Assembly (NCBI RefSeq): GCF_018829635.1
Contig: NZ_JAHKKG010000008.1
Span: 466,645 to 530,644, forward strand
Length of the DNA stretch: 64,000 bases
Origin: Paractinoplanes bogorensis
GTDB lineage: Bacteria; Actinomycetota; Actinomycetes; Mycobacteriales; Micromonosporaceae
Reading direction: 5' to 3'
Positions 16,080 to 25,169 of this stretch are shown here, piece by piece; the stretch's first letter is position 1, and each line of letters starts with the position of its first letter. Position numbers and translations under genes: made by a program. The notes beneath the pieces were generated by a model. That model ran no database searches. It was not told the DNA's origin and was given only the letters and a program-made list of their open reading frames with translations.

Positions 16080-17529
16080 GCAGGCCGGGACGGTACGGCA
16101 GCAGTCCGTAGTCGCCGCCGGAGCTGGGGGAGCGGCCCTGGTACAGCAGTTGCAGGTTGCACGGGTCGACCGTCATGGTCTGGTCGGCGCTGACCCGGAT
16201 CAGCTCGCCGTGGCTGATGTCGTTGGTCCACGTAGCACCGCTGTTGGCCTTGCCCGCAAACGGGTTGCTCTCGGTGGCGGCGTTCGGGGTCCACGAACCG
16301 CCCAGGCTGCCCGCGGTGAACGAGCGGAAGTACCGGCCGTTGGCGCCGATCGCCTCGACGATCATCAGGTACTGGTTCTGGCCTTGGACCTTGTAGACCT
16401 GAGGTGCCTCGAACAGATTGTTGGTCGAGTCGCTCATGATCGTGGTGTACGAGGAGCCGAAGTTGCCCGGGAAGTTCCCGATCGGCATGCTCGCCCGATA
16501 GATCTTGCCGTTGTCGCCGGCGAAGAACAGGTACATGTTCGTGCCGTCACCGATCAGAGCCTGGTCGATGGGTCCGGTGCCGGAGCCGCTGATGCTCCCG
16601 GTGAACAGCGGTTGCGCCGCCGACCAGCCGTTGGCGTTGGTGGGGTCGCTCGACGTCCGGTAGGAGAAGGCGGTCGGCCCCCACTGGTAGGCCAGCACCC
16701 AGATGTTCTTCGGTGCGAAGTAGAACAGCGACGGCGCGACGGTGCCCGACGACATCGCGTTCTGGCTCGCCGAGGCCATGTCGGACCAGTTGGTGAACAG
16801 GCCGAAGTTCATCGAGCCCCACGTCGACCCGTTGTCGTGGGTGGTGGCGTAGACGAGTTGCCGGCCGTTGTACGGGGCGACGGTGAAGTCCTTGAGCGAC
16901 ACCCAGCCCGATCGGGGTGTGGCCAGCGAGCCGGTGGACGACCACCGGTAGGAGGACCCGAGCGTGCAGGAGCCGGTCGATCCTCCACCGACGCGGACCA
17001 TCTGCCACTGCTGGTTGGCGCCGTTCCAGTCGCTGTACTGGACGACGTTCGCGCCGTCGGCGGTGGAGGCGCCCTGCACCTCGAGGGCCTTGCCGCTGTT
17101 GCGGTTGATCAGTTGGATCCAGCCGTCGATGTCCTGGACGCTGAACTGCTGATTGGTGGTGTTGTTGTCGGTCCACTGCACGATCGAGCCGCCGTCGGCG
17201 GTGGAGAAGTTGTAGACGTCAAGCACCTTGCCGGACAGGCGGGACTTGAGCCGGTACTGCCCGCCGCCGGAGTCGACGAACTGCCACTGCTGCTGGTTGC
17301 CGTCGTTGCGGGCCCACTGGGTGATGCGGGCGCCGTCGGTGGTGGCCAGGTTGTAGACGTCGAGGGCCTTGCCGCTGTTGCGGTTGACCAGCACGTACCA
17401 CGCGGTGGTGTCGATGGTGGCGGCCGACGCGGGCGGGGCGGCGACGACGGCGAGCACGCCGCCGGCCAGGGCGGTGGCGAGCCCGGTGGCCGCGGCGAAC
17501 CATCGGCGGCGGGTTCTGGTGGATGTCAC
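16063..17529 (-). CDS. Secreted GH62 alpha-L-arabinofuranosidase with CBM13
   Basis: 488 residues from GTG 17529 (GGGAGG upstream). Twin-arginine-like basic start (RTRRRW) and a hydrophobic signal peptide cleaved near residue 37. Residues 43-179 are a ricin-type beta-trefoil (CBM13) with three Q-x-W-like repeats. Residues 188-485 are a GH62 catalytic domain; probable key residues are Asp214 (base), Asp322 and Glu374 (acid) in KDFTVAPYN, GPIDQALIGD and NLFEAPQVY. GH62 enzymes remove arabinofuranosyl side chains from arabinoxylan. Divergent from an ECF sigma factor with an arabinofuranose-binding-type domain. Confidence 0.92.
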   Translation of the reverse strand: MTSTRTRRRWFAAATGLATALAGGVLAVVAAPPASAATIDTTAWYVLVNRNSGKALDVYNLATTDGARITQWARNDGNQQQWQFVDSGGGQYRLKSRLSGKVLDVYNFSTADGGSIVQWTDNNTTNQQFSVQDIDGWIQLINRNSGKALEVQGASTADGANVVQYSDWNGANQQWQMVRVGGGSTGSCTLGSSYRWSSTGSLATPRSGWVSLKDFTVAPYNGRQLVYATTHDNGSTWGSMNFGLFTNWSDMASASQNAMSSGTVAPSLFYFAPKNIWVLAYQWGPTAFSYRTSSDPTNANGWSAAQPLFTGSISGSGTGPIDQALIGDGTNMYLFFAGDNGKIYRASMPIGNFPGNFGSSYTTIMSDSTNNLFEAPQVYKVQGQNQYLMIVEAIGANGRYFRSFTAGSLGGSWTPNAATESNPFAGKANSGATWTNDISHGELIRVSADQTMTVDPCNLQLLYQGRSPSSGGDYGLLPYRPGLLTRQR

Positions 17530-17561
17530 GAACGTCCTCCCGAGGACTGGGGATGGGGGCG

Positions 17562-17686
17562 GTTAACGTTAACAACGCCTGGTGGAATGCGCTATCGGCC
17601 ATTTCGGATCACCAGTTTTCAGTGCCAAATTCTGCTTGAACATCGCCGGTTCGCGACCCTACGATCTGGACGCTGTGAGCGTTAAC
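17562..17686. promoter_or_regulatory. GTTAAC sites in the GH62/sigma divergent region
   Basis: GTTAACGTTAAC (17562-17573) is a perfect 12-bp palindrome 32 nt upstream of the GH62 start, and a further GTTAAC occurs at 17681-17686, 16 nt upstream of the sigma gene. CGTTAACG also occurs at 15072 before the CUT1 operon. The sequence is AT-rich for this genome and is placed as an operator for both genes would be. Regulator unidentified. Confidence 0.5.
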
Positions 17687-17702
17687 CGGGAGGAGGCGGC
17701 GG

Positions 17703-19091
17703 ATGGTCCGGACCCGGCGGGACTCCGGCGACCTGGTTCGCGCGGCCCGGGCCGGTGACCGGGAGGCCCTGGACGAGCTGGCCCGCCGGTATCTGCCGAT
17801 GGTCTATCACCTGGTCCGGCCAATGGTCGACGCCGACCAGGTCGACGACGTGGTGCAGGACGTCATGGTCCGTGCCCTGAGCCGGCTCGGCGATCTGCGG
17901 TCACCGGACGGTTTCCGGTCCTGGCTCACGGTCATCGCCGTACGCGAGGCCGGCACCCGGCCCACCCGGCCTACCTGGGAGCAGAGCACGAGCGCGGCCG
18001 CCGATCACCCGGACCCGGCCGCCGACGTGGAAGGGCCGTCCGTGCTGCGGGCCGAGCTGGCCGGCCAGCGCCGCCAGGTGCGGCACGCCGCTCAGTGGAT
18101 GGGGCCGGCCGAGCGCACCGTCTTCGCGCTGTGGTGGCTCGAGCTGCTCGGCGAGCTCACCCGGGCCGAGGTCGCGACCGGTCTCGGCGTCAAGGTTCCC
18201 CATGCCGCCGTACGCATCCAGCGCATGCGCGAACAGTTGGAAGTGGGCCGATCCATCGTCGTGGCGCTCGAGGCGATGCCCGGCTGCGACGCGCTCGGCG
18301 ACGTCGTCGCGGACTGGGACGGGCGTCCCGGACCGTACTGGCGCAAGCGGATCGGACGTCATGTGCGGTCCTGCCCCGCCTGCCTCCGTGCGGCCCGGAC
18401 CTTGGTGCCCGCCGATCGGCTGCTACCGACGTTGCTGCTGCTTCCCGTGCCGGTCGCGCTCGCCGGCGCCACGCTGGCCAAGTCGGCCGGGATCACGCCG
18501 GCGGCCGGCTCCGGGCCCTGGCTCGCCGGTGCGGTGCAGGCGGCCGCCGCCCATCCGCTGGCCGCGGCCGTTCTCGCCGTCGGAGTCACCGTCCCGGTCG
18601 CCGGATGGGCCATCGCACCCGCGCCCGGCCGCTCCGGTCCGGACACCGCGCCATCGGTGGCCACCGGAGCGCTGTCCCTGGAATCGGCTGCGGCGCCGGG
18701 CCGGTACGTCTCTGTGTTCGGCGAGGACGGGACCCTCGAACCGGTCAGCCCGGCCAGCGCCGCCGACGACCGCCGGCGAGCCACCCTGCGGGCGGTCCGG
18801 GGCCTGGCCGACCCGGCCTGCCTCTCGTTCCTCGGCCCCGACGGCCGCTACCTGCGTCATGCGTCGTTCCGGTTGCAGCCCGGCTCCGACGACGGCACCG
18901 TCCTGTTCCGCGGAGATGCCACGTTCTGCGCCCGGCCCGGCGCATCGGCCGGCAGTGTCTCGCTCGAGTCGTTCAACTACCGCGGCTTCTTCCTGCGCCG
19001 CGTCGACGACCAGCTCCGGATCGACCAGTCCGACGGCAGCGCGTCGTTCCGGTCCGACAGCTCGTTCCGGGCCCGGCGCCCGCTGGGCTGA
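17703..19091 (+). CDS. ECF sigma factor fused to membrane segments and an AbfB/CBM42-like domain
   Basis: 462 residues. ECF sigma region 2 at about 13-80 (VYHLVRPMVDADQVDDVVQDV) and region 4 at 120-182 (LTRAEVATGLGVKVPHAAVRIQRMREQL). A zinc-finger-like HxxxCxxC (His220, Cys224, Cys227) resembles ZAS anti-sigma motifs. Hydrophobic stretches at about 241-258 and 276-303 follow. Residues 324-462 are an AbfB (CBM42-like) beta-trefoil: SLES...GRY, GRYLRHASFRL..., DGTVLFRGDATFCARPG, SVSLESFNYRGFFLRR, DGSASFRSDSSFRARRP. AbfB modules bind arabinofuranosyl side chains. GGAGG precedes ATG 17703. Divergent from the GH62 arabinofuranosidase. Whether the AbfB part is outside depends on whether one or both hydrophobic stretches span the membrane. 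Confidence 0.85.
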   Translation: MVRTRRDSGDLVRAARAGDREALDELARRYLPMVYHLVRPMVDADQVDDVVQDVMVRALSRLGDLRSPDGFRSWLTVIAVREAGTRPTRPTWEQSTSAAADHPDPAADVEGPSVLRAELAGQRRQVRHAAQWMGPAERTVFALWWLELLGELTRAEVATGLGVKVPHAAVRIQRMREQLEVGRSIVVALEAMPGCDALGDVVADWDGRPGPYWRKRIGRHVRSCPACLRAARTLVPADRLLPTLLLLPVPVALAGATLAKSAGITPAAGSGPWLAGAVQAAAAHPLAAAVLAVGVTVPVAGWAIAPAPGRSGPDTAPSVATGALSLESAAAPGRYVSVFGEDGTLEPVSPASAADDRRRATLRAVRGLADPACLSFLGPDGRYLRHASFRLQPGSDDGTVLFRGDATFCARPGASAGSVSLESFNYRGFFLRRVDDQLRIDQSDGSASFRSDSSFRARRPLG

Positions 19092-19122
19092 CGCCGCGGC
19101 AGCGCGCCGGGCCCCGGCACGA

Positions 19123-20019
<897 letters not shown>

Positions 20020-20020
20020 A

Positions 20021-20062
20021 CATACCTCTAGGTATGGCGGCAAACCCTACTTCCAGGTATGG
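20021..20062. promoter_or_regulatory. Paired operators between hydrolase and TetR genes
   Basis: CATACCT-CT-AGGTATG at 20021-20036 is a perfect 7-bp inverted repeat. A second copy of its right side, ACTTCCAGGTATGG at 20049-20062, matches ACCTCTAGGTATGG (20024-20037) in 12 of 14 positions. The sites are 25 bp apart, covering the region between the divergent starts. Probable TetR operators. Confidence 0.6.
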
Positions 20063-20081
20063 AGCTTGCTAGTGTTGTGTC

Positions 20082-20648
20082 ATGGACAACAGGCGGCTGA
20101 TCATCGACTCGGCCAAGCGGCTCTTCTGGCATCGCGGCTACTCGACGACGAGCCCCAAGCAGGTGATGGCCGACGCCGGTGTCGGGCAGGGCAGCTTCTA
20201 CCACCACTTCCCGACCAAGCCCGAGCTCGGCGCCGAGGTGGTCCGCGAGAACGGGCAGGACCTTCTTGCTTCCGTACGGGCGTCGATGGCCGGTCTGCCC
20301 ACGGGGCGGGAGCGCCTCGCCGCGTTTCTCGCCTCCGCCGCCGACGCGCTGGGTGGGTGCCAGATCGGCGGCTTCGCCTACGATGCCGGGATCCTGGCCG
20401 AGCCCACGTTGCGGGAGGCCTTGGGCACCGCGTTCACCGAGATGGCCGAACTGATCGAGAGCGCCGTCCGCGAGGCGCAAGCCGACGGCTCGCTCTCCCC
20501 GGCGCTCGACCCGGCCCCGACCGCCGCCGCCCTCCTCGCCGTCGTCGAGGGGGCGTTCGTCGTCGCGCGAGCCACCGGACGGCAGGCCTCGGCCGACGCC
20601 GCCACCGCCGGTGCGCTCGCGCTGCTGGAGGCAAGCTCTACTTCTTGA
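20082..20648 (+). CDS. TetR-family regulator
   Basis: 188 residues. HTH at about 6-50 (IDSAKRLFWHRGYSTTSPKQVMADAGVGQGSFYHHFPTK), of the YxxTSxxxIxxxAGVGxGSxYxHF type. The C-terminal domain has a GGCQIGG segment like the TetR_C group linked to hydrolase and oxidoreductase genes. Divergent from the hydrolase at 20019. Its 3' end overlaps the DsbA-like gene by 11 nt (convergent). Confidence 0.88.
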   Translation: MDNRRLIIDSAKRLFWHRGYSTTSPKQVMADAGVGQGSFYHHFPTKPELGAEVVRENGQDLLASVRASMAGLPTGRERLAAFLASAADALGGCQIGGFAYDAGILAEPTLREALGTAFTEMAELIESAVREAQADGSLSPALDPAPTAAALLAVVEGAFVVARATGRQASADAATAGALALLEASSTS

Positions 20649-21333
20649 GCCGCCGGCTGCCGGCGTGCCAGTCCTCGGTGCGGCCGGCCTCGTCGGTGGT
20701 GACCCCGAACGAGGGCAGCTGCGGCTGCTCGCGCAGGCTGCGCTTGAGCTCGGCGAACCCGGGGAACCGGGCCAGCCCGACGACGTGATCCCACAGCTCG
20801 GCCGCCTGCGTCTCGTCGGGCAGCCGGCTGATCACCGGGCCGAAGAAGGCGACCCCGTCCGGCGGTTCGAAGTGGACGATCGGGGTGCCGACGTCCTTGC
20901 CCGTGAGCGACAGTGCCTCGTCCGACTCGGCCCGGATCTCGGCGTCGCGCGACGTGTCGTCGAGGAAGTCGGCCAGGGCGACCGGTAGCCCGGCCTCGGT
21001 GAGCGCGGCCACGGTCAGCTCGGGCACCGGGATCGGGGTGCCGACTTCGTGGATGCGTGCGCCGAACGCCTCGTACAGGGAACCGATTGTCTCTCGTCCG
21101 TGCTTTTCCCGTACGGCGGAAGCCACGCGCAACAGGCGCAGGCCATTGGTGTGCTGGGCCTCGTACTCGGGCGGGAAGTGACTGTCGTAGTCGAGGTGCG
21201 CGTTGATCTGGCGCAGCGAGATGAACCGCCAGTCCACCGTGTAGTCGCGTTGCGCCTGCACGATCCGGACCCACTTGCTGGTCATCCAGGCGAACGGGCA
21301 GATCGGATCGAAGTAGAAGTTGATGTCAGCCAC
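20638..21333 (-). CDS. DsbA-family thioredoxin-fold protein
   Basis: 231 residues from GTG 21333 (GGAAAGGGG upstream). The N-terminus INFYFDPICPFAWMTSKW matches the DsbA/Rv2466c-like family of actinobacteria, in which a mycothiol-linked reductase uses CPxC. Here the motif is Cys12-Pro-Phe-Ala15, so the second Cys is absent; a monothiol mechanism or a different role such as isomerase/nitroreductase-like activity is possible. No signal peptide, so cytoplasmic. Function inferred from fold only. Confidence 0.75.
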   Translation of the reverse strand: MADINFYFDPICPFAWMTSKWVRIVQAQRDYTVDWRFISLRQINAHLDYDSHFPPEYEAQHTNGLRLLRVASAVREKHGRETIGSLYEAFGARIHEVGTPIPVPELTVAALTEAGLPVALADFLDDTSRDAEIRAESDEALSLTGKDVGTPIVHFEPPDGVAFFGPVISRLPDETQAAELWDHVVGLARFPGFAELKRSLREQPQLPSFGVTTDEAGRTEDWHAGSRRLKK

Positions 21334-21437
21334 GGGTGGAGCCCCTTTCCGGGCGAACGAAGTACGGCCAGCGGCGTAGATGCTGGGTGAAGCGCTCACT
21401 TAGTCCACTGTCCCGCAGACGGCCGGGCGGCAACGTG

Positions 21438-22622
21438 TCAGCGCCGGACCGGGAAGGCGTGACCGCGGGCGAGGACCACCACGAGCGTGGCCGGCACCAG
21501 CAGCACGATCGCGGCGAGGATGAGCGCGCTCGTGCCGAAGCCGGCCAGCAGCGCGCCGCCGACCAGGCCGCCCAGGCCGATGCCCAGGTTCCAGGTGGTG
21601 ACCATCGACGACTGGGCCACGTCGGCGTGTTCGCCGGCCGCCCGCATCAGCGCCGACTGCAGCACGGTGGCCGCTCCGCCGAACGAGAGTCCCCAGGCCG
21701 CGACGGTGACGTAGTGGACCGTGGGGCTGGTGCCGGCCATCAGCAGCGCGACCGCGGCCGCGGCGAACAGGGCGGTGCCGAGCACGGCCAGCCGGCGGTG
21801 GTGGCGGTCGATCAGTGCGCCGGTGAGCCAGATGCTGACGATCGAGGCGAGGCCGAAGTCGAGCAGGATCCACTGCACGTGATCCGGCAGGCCGGAACCG
21901 GCCAGGATCGGGGCGATGTAGGTGTACAGGATGGTGTGGGCGAGGACGAAGGCGCCGGTCACCGCGAGCACTGTGCGGATGCCGCGGAGCCGCAGAATCG
22001 CGTACAGGGAAATGCGGTCCTCGGTCTTCTGGCCGGCGAAGTTGGGCAGCTTGGCGGCGGTCCAGGCGATCAGCAGGACGGTGATCGCCGAGGCCAGGCC
22101 GAAGGTGAGCTGCCATCCGACCACCCGGCCGAGGTAGGCGCCGACCGGCACGCCGAGCGACAGGGCGACGGGGGTGCCGGCGAAGGCGAAGGCCATCGCC
22201 CGGCCCTTGAGCGCGGGTCCGACCAGCCGGGCCGCGTAACCGCCGAGCAGGCTCCAGACGACTCCGGAGGCGGCGCCGGCGACGAACCGGGCCACCATCG
22301 TCACGGTGAAGTCGAGGGAGACGGCGGTGACCAGGTTGGCCAGCACGAAGCCGGTCAGCGCGGCCAGCAGCAGGTGGCGCCGCGGCCAGGTGGCGGTGGC
22401 CAGGGCGACCGGGATCGCGGTGAGCAGGGTGCCGATCGCATAGATGGTGACCGTCTGACCGGCGACGGATTCCGAGACGCCCAGCGCCTGGCTCATCTGG
22501 GGCAGCACGCCGGCCGGCAGGGCCTCGGTCAAAGTGGTGATCAAGCCGGCGGTGAACAGGGCGATCAGGGGCGCGAGCGGGAGGCGTCCGGTGGTCGGGG
22601 CCTCGAGTTGTGTGGTGGACAT
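21438..22622 (-). CDS. MFS transporter, DHA1 (AraJ/YdhP-like) family
   Basis: 394 residues with about 12 membrane segments. The N-terminal half contains the ALPAGVLPQMSQALGVSESVAGQTVTIYAIG pattern of drug/arabinose efflux proteins, and motif A-like loops are recognisable. It lies divergent from a MerR-type regulator, with a MerR-like dyad between, and is probably induced by a small toxic compound. Efflux is the family expectation; substrate unknown. Confidence 0.87.
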   Translation of the reverse strand: MSTTQLEAPTTGRLPLAPLIALFTAGLITTLTEALPAGVLPQMSQALGVSESVAGQTVTIYAIGTLLTAIPVALATATWPRRHLLLAALTGFVLANLVTAVSLDFTVTMVARFVAGAASGVVWSLLGGYAARLVGPALKGRAMAFAFAGTPVALSLGVPVGAYLGRVVGWQLTFGLASAITVLLIAWTAAKLPNFAGQKTEDRISLYAILRLRGIRTVLAVTGAFVLAHTILYTYIAPILAGSGLPDHVQWILLDFGLASIVSIWLTGALIDRHHRRLAVLGTALFAAAAVALLMAGTSPTVHYVTVAAWGLSFGGAATVLQSALMRAAGEHADVAQSSMVTTWNLGIGLGGLVGGALLAGFGTSALILAAIVLLVPATLVVVLARGHAFPVRR

Positions 22623-22637
22623 GGCGCCATGCTCTAA

Positions 22638-22657
22638 CCTTCACATTGATGTGAGGG
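22638..22657. promoter_or_regulatory. MerR-type dyad and long-spacer promoter
   Basis: CCTTCACAT-TG-ATGTGAGGG is a 9-bp dyad with one mismatch. On the MFS strand TTGGCC and TAGAGC are about 19 bp apart around it, the stretched spacing typical of promoters activated by MerR proteins. The MFS start follows almost at once, so its transcript may be nearly leaderless. Confidence 0.6.
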
Positions 22658-22682
22658 CCAAACGTTTGTGAGGGACGTCTCG

Positions 22683-23036
22683 ATGCGGATCAAGGAGCTG
22701 TCCGAGCGGGCCGACGTGTCGCCGCGGCTGCTGCGCTACTACGAGGAGCAGGGTCTGCTCAGCCCCCGGCGTGAACAGAACGGCTACCGCGACTACGACG
22801 AGGCGCTGGTCGAGCGAGTCGAGCAGATCCGCAGCCTGCTCGCCGCCGGCCTGACCACCGAGATCATCCGTGCGGTGCTGCCCTGCCTGGCCGAGGCGGC
22901 CAGCTCGCAATATCCGGCGACCGACTTCGTCGACCGGGTGCGGCAGGAGCGCGACCGGATGGCCGAGCGTCTCGAGAGTCTCACGAAGAACCTGGAGGCG
23001 ATCGACGCCTACCTGGACGCCGTCGCCGCCAGGTAG
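22683..23036 (+). CDS. MerR-family regulator
   Basis: 117 residues from ATG 22683. The N-terminal winged helix (MRIKELSERADVSPRLLRYYEEQGLLSPRR) is canonical, followed by a dimerisation coiled coil (about 80-115). No metal-binding Cys cluster is seen, only Cys near residue 67, so an organic ligand is more likely. Divergent from the MFS gene, which it probably activates. The 3' end overlaps the convergent amidotransferase gene by 28 nt. Confidence 0.88.
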   Translation: MRIKELSERADVSPRLLRYYEEQGLLSPRREQNGYRDYDEALVERVEQIRSLLAAGLTTEIIRAVLPCLAEAASSQYPATDFVDRVRQERDRMAERLESLTKNLEAIDAYLDAVAAR

Positions 23037-23719
23037 CGCTGCCGGACGAAACCGTCGACCAGGGCGTGGGCCTGCCGGGTGGCCCGCTCGCTCTCGTGGC
23101 GCGTCCGGGCGACGAGAGCCTCCACGTCCAGGTTCAGCGTGGCGGCCGCGCCCTGGGCGAGCCATCCGTCGAGCATGGCCGGGGTCAGTTCGGGGTGGAA
23201 CTGCAGGGCCAGGTTGCGGCGCAGCACGAACGCCTGCGAGGCCGCGTCGTTGCGGGCGACCTCGACCGCGCCGGGCGGCAGCGTCCACCGGTCGTAGTGC
23301 CACTCGAACCAGGGCCCGGCCGGCACCACGGCCTCGTCGTCGGTCCGCAGGTCGGTCCACCCGATCTCGGGCCGGGGTGAGCGGGCCACCGAACCGCCGT
23401 GGGCGGCCGCGAGCAGCTGCCCGCCGAAGCAGATGCCGAGCACCGGGACGCCGGCCGCGTCGGCCCGGCGCAGCTGCTCCATCTCGGGCCGGACCCAGCT
23501 GCCGATCAGCGCGTGGTCGTAGGTCGACCAGGGGGCGCCCATGGCCAGCACGGCGTCGAAGGCGGTGAAGTCGGGGAACTCGGTCGTGACGCCGGGGGTG
23601 TCGAACCGGTCGGCCGGCACCACGGTGTGGTGGACCAGGTCGTAGCCGTGGTCGGTGAAGCGCTCCGCGATCCGGCCGAGCGGGGAGACGTGGTCGTGCT
23701 GCACAACGAGAAGCTTCAC
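23009..23719 (-). CDS. Class I glutamine amidotransferase-like protein
   Basis: 236 residues of the GMP-synthase-like GATase1 family. Nucleophile elbow GICFGGQLLAAA with catalytic Cys near 97, and His-Glu pair in LQFHPE near 174. It follows the glutamine-synthetase-like gene after 45 nt on the same strand. Pairs of a GS-like ligase with a GATase are known in amine catabolism (for example aniline AtdA1/AtdA2 and putrescine PuuA/PuuD), so it may hydrolyse a gamma-glutamyl amide; this role is inferred. Confidence 0.82.
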   Translation of the reverse strand: MKLLVVQHDHVSPLGRIAERFTDHGYDLVHHTVVPADRFDTPGVTTEFPDFTAFDAVLAMGAPWSTYDHALIGSWVRPEMEQLRRADAAGVPVLGICFGGQLLAAAHGGSVARSPRPEIGWTDLRTDDEAVVPAGPWFEWHYDRWTLPPGAVEVARNDAASQAFVLRRNLALQFHPELTPAMLDGWLAQGAAATLNLDVEALVARTRHESERATRQAHALVDGFVRQRYLAATASR

Positions 23720-23764
23720 GGCGGCCAGCCTACGGTGAACTCGTTCGGAAGCGAATGATAGGTC

Positions 23765-25117
23765 TCACAGGTGGTAGCTGTACTCGCGGAACTCCCAGTC
23801 GGTGACCCACTGCGAGAACCGCTCGATCTCGTTGCGCTTGTAGGCCACGAACGCCGCCACGAACTGGGGTCCGAGCATCTCGGCGAGCTCGGTGTCGGCC
23901 TCCAGGGCGGCGATGGCGGTCGGCAGATCGGTGGGCAGTTTCTCGGCCTTGCTCACGTCGTAGCCGTAGCCCTCCAGCTTGGCCGGCGGCTCGAGCTTGT
24001 CGCGGATGCCGAGGTAGGCCGCGCCCATCAGGGCGGCGACGGCCAGGTACGGGTTGGCCGACGCGTCGCCGAGGCGCAGTTCGAGCCGGGCCGCGCGGCC
24101 GCGTTCGGGCGGGATGCGGACCATGGCGCTGCGGTTGTCCAGCCCCCAGTCGATCAGCCAGGGCGCCAGGGTGTCCGGCCCGAAGCGTTTGTACGAGTTG
24201 ATGGTCGGGTTGAGCAGCGCGGCCAGGGCGGGCGCGTGGGCCAGGACGCCGGCGATGGCCGAGCGGCCGACCGCGGAGAGCCCGTCCGGGCCGGCCGGGT
24301 CGTCGAACAGGGCCGCGCCCTCGCTCGACCAGGCCGAGAAGTGCAGGTGAAAGCCGGAGCCGCCCTCGTCGTTGAACGGCTTGGCCATGAAGGTGGCCAG
24401 CTTGTTCTGCATGCGGGCGAGTTCCTGGATGGCCGTCTTGAAGCGGAAGGCGCGGTCGGCGGCGTCGAGTGCGCCCGAGTGCCAGAGGTTGATCTCGAAC
24501 TGGCCGGAGGCGAACTCGTGGTTGGCCGCGACCACGTCGAGCCCGTACGCGTCCAGCCGGCGCAGCGAGGCCAGCAGGGTGTTCTCCGGGTCGCCCTTGT
24601 ATCCGGCGGTGTAGACGTTGCCGGTGCCCTCGCCGTAGCGCCGCCATCCGTTGGGCGTGTCGGTGGACGGCTCGAGCACGTAGAACTCGAGCTCCGGACC
24701 GATCATCGGCTGCATGTCGAGGGCGGCGAAACGGTCGATGACCCGGCGCAGCACGTTGCGCGGGCTCTCCTGGGACGGGGAGCCGTCCGGGTTGAAGACG
24801 TCGGCGATGACGTGGGCGACCCCGGGCTCCCACGGGACCTCCTGCACCGTGCTCAGGTCGGGGACGGCGATCACGTCGGGCAGCCCGGCCGACAACCCGC
24901 CCTCGATGTCGACCACGTCGCCCATCGGCGAGGTGCCGTAGACCGACCGGCAGAAGGCGACACCGTGGCCGACCGTCCGGGCGAAGCGGCGCACCAGCAG
25001 GTCACGGCCGCGCTCGGCGCCGATCAGGTCGCTGTACCCGAGCCGGACCACGTCGATCTCCCGGGCGGTCAGATCGGCCTGGACCGCTTCCATGGCGCTG
25101 GCGTCGATCGTGGGCAT
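23765..25117 (-). CDS. Glutamine synthetase-like gamma-glutamylamine ligase
   Basis: 450 residues from ATG 25117, whose ribosome site lies in the palindrome CTCCTCGAGGAG (25123-25134). GS family segments are clear: GPELEFYV, NHEFASGQFEINL, GSGFHLHFSAW, NPTINSYKRF, and RLELRLGDASANPYLA. The HLHFS form, in place of the GNGMHVHQS of true GlnA, and the absence of the adenylylation Tyr region point to a PuuA/GlnA3-type enzyme that joins glutamate to an amine using ATP. Divergent from MarR, upstream of a GATase gene, and near PuuC- and PuuD-like genes: an amine-use locus. Confidence 0.82.
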   Translation of the reverse strand: MPTIDASAMEAVQADLTAREIDVVRLGYSDLIGAERGRDLLVRRFARTVGHGVAFCRSVYGTSPMGDVVDIEGGLSAGLPDVIAVPDLSTVQEVPWEPGVAHVIADVFNPDGSPSQESPRNVLRRVIDRFAALDMQPMIGPELEFYVLEPSTDTPNGWRRYGEGTGNVYTAGYKGDPENTLLASLRRLDAYGLDVVAANHEFASGQFEINLWHSGALDAADRAFRFKTAIQELARMQNKLATFMAKPFNDEGGSGFHLHFSAWSSEGAALFDDPAGPDGLSAVGRSAIAGVLAHAPALAALLNPTINSYKRFGPDTLAPWLIDWGLDNRSAMVRIPPERGRAARLELRLGDASANPYLAVAALMGAAYLGIRDKLEPPAKLEGYGYDVSKAEKLPTDLPTAIAALEADTELAEMLGPQFVAAFVAYKRNEIERFSQWVTDWEFREYSYHL

Positions 25118-25169
25118 GGTCGCTCCTCGAGGAGGGGGATAGGACGTACGGGAACGTAGGGTGGGCGGC

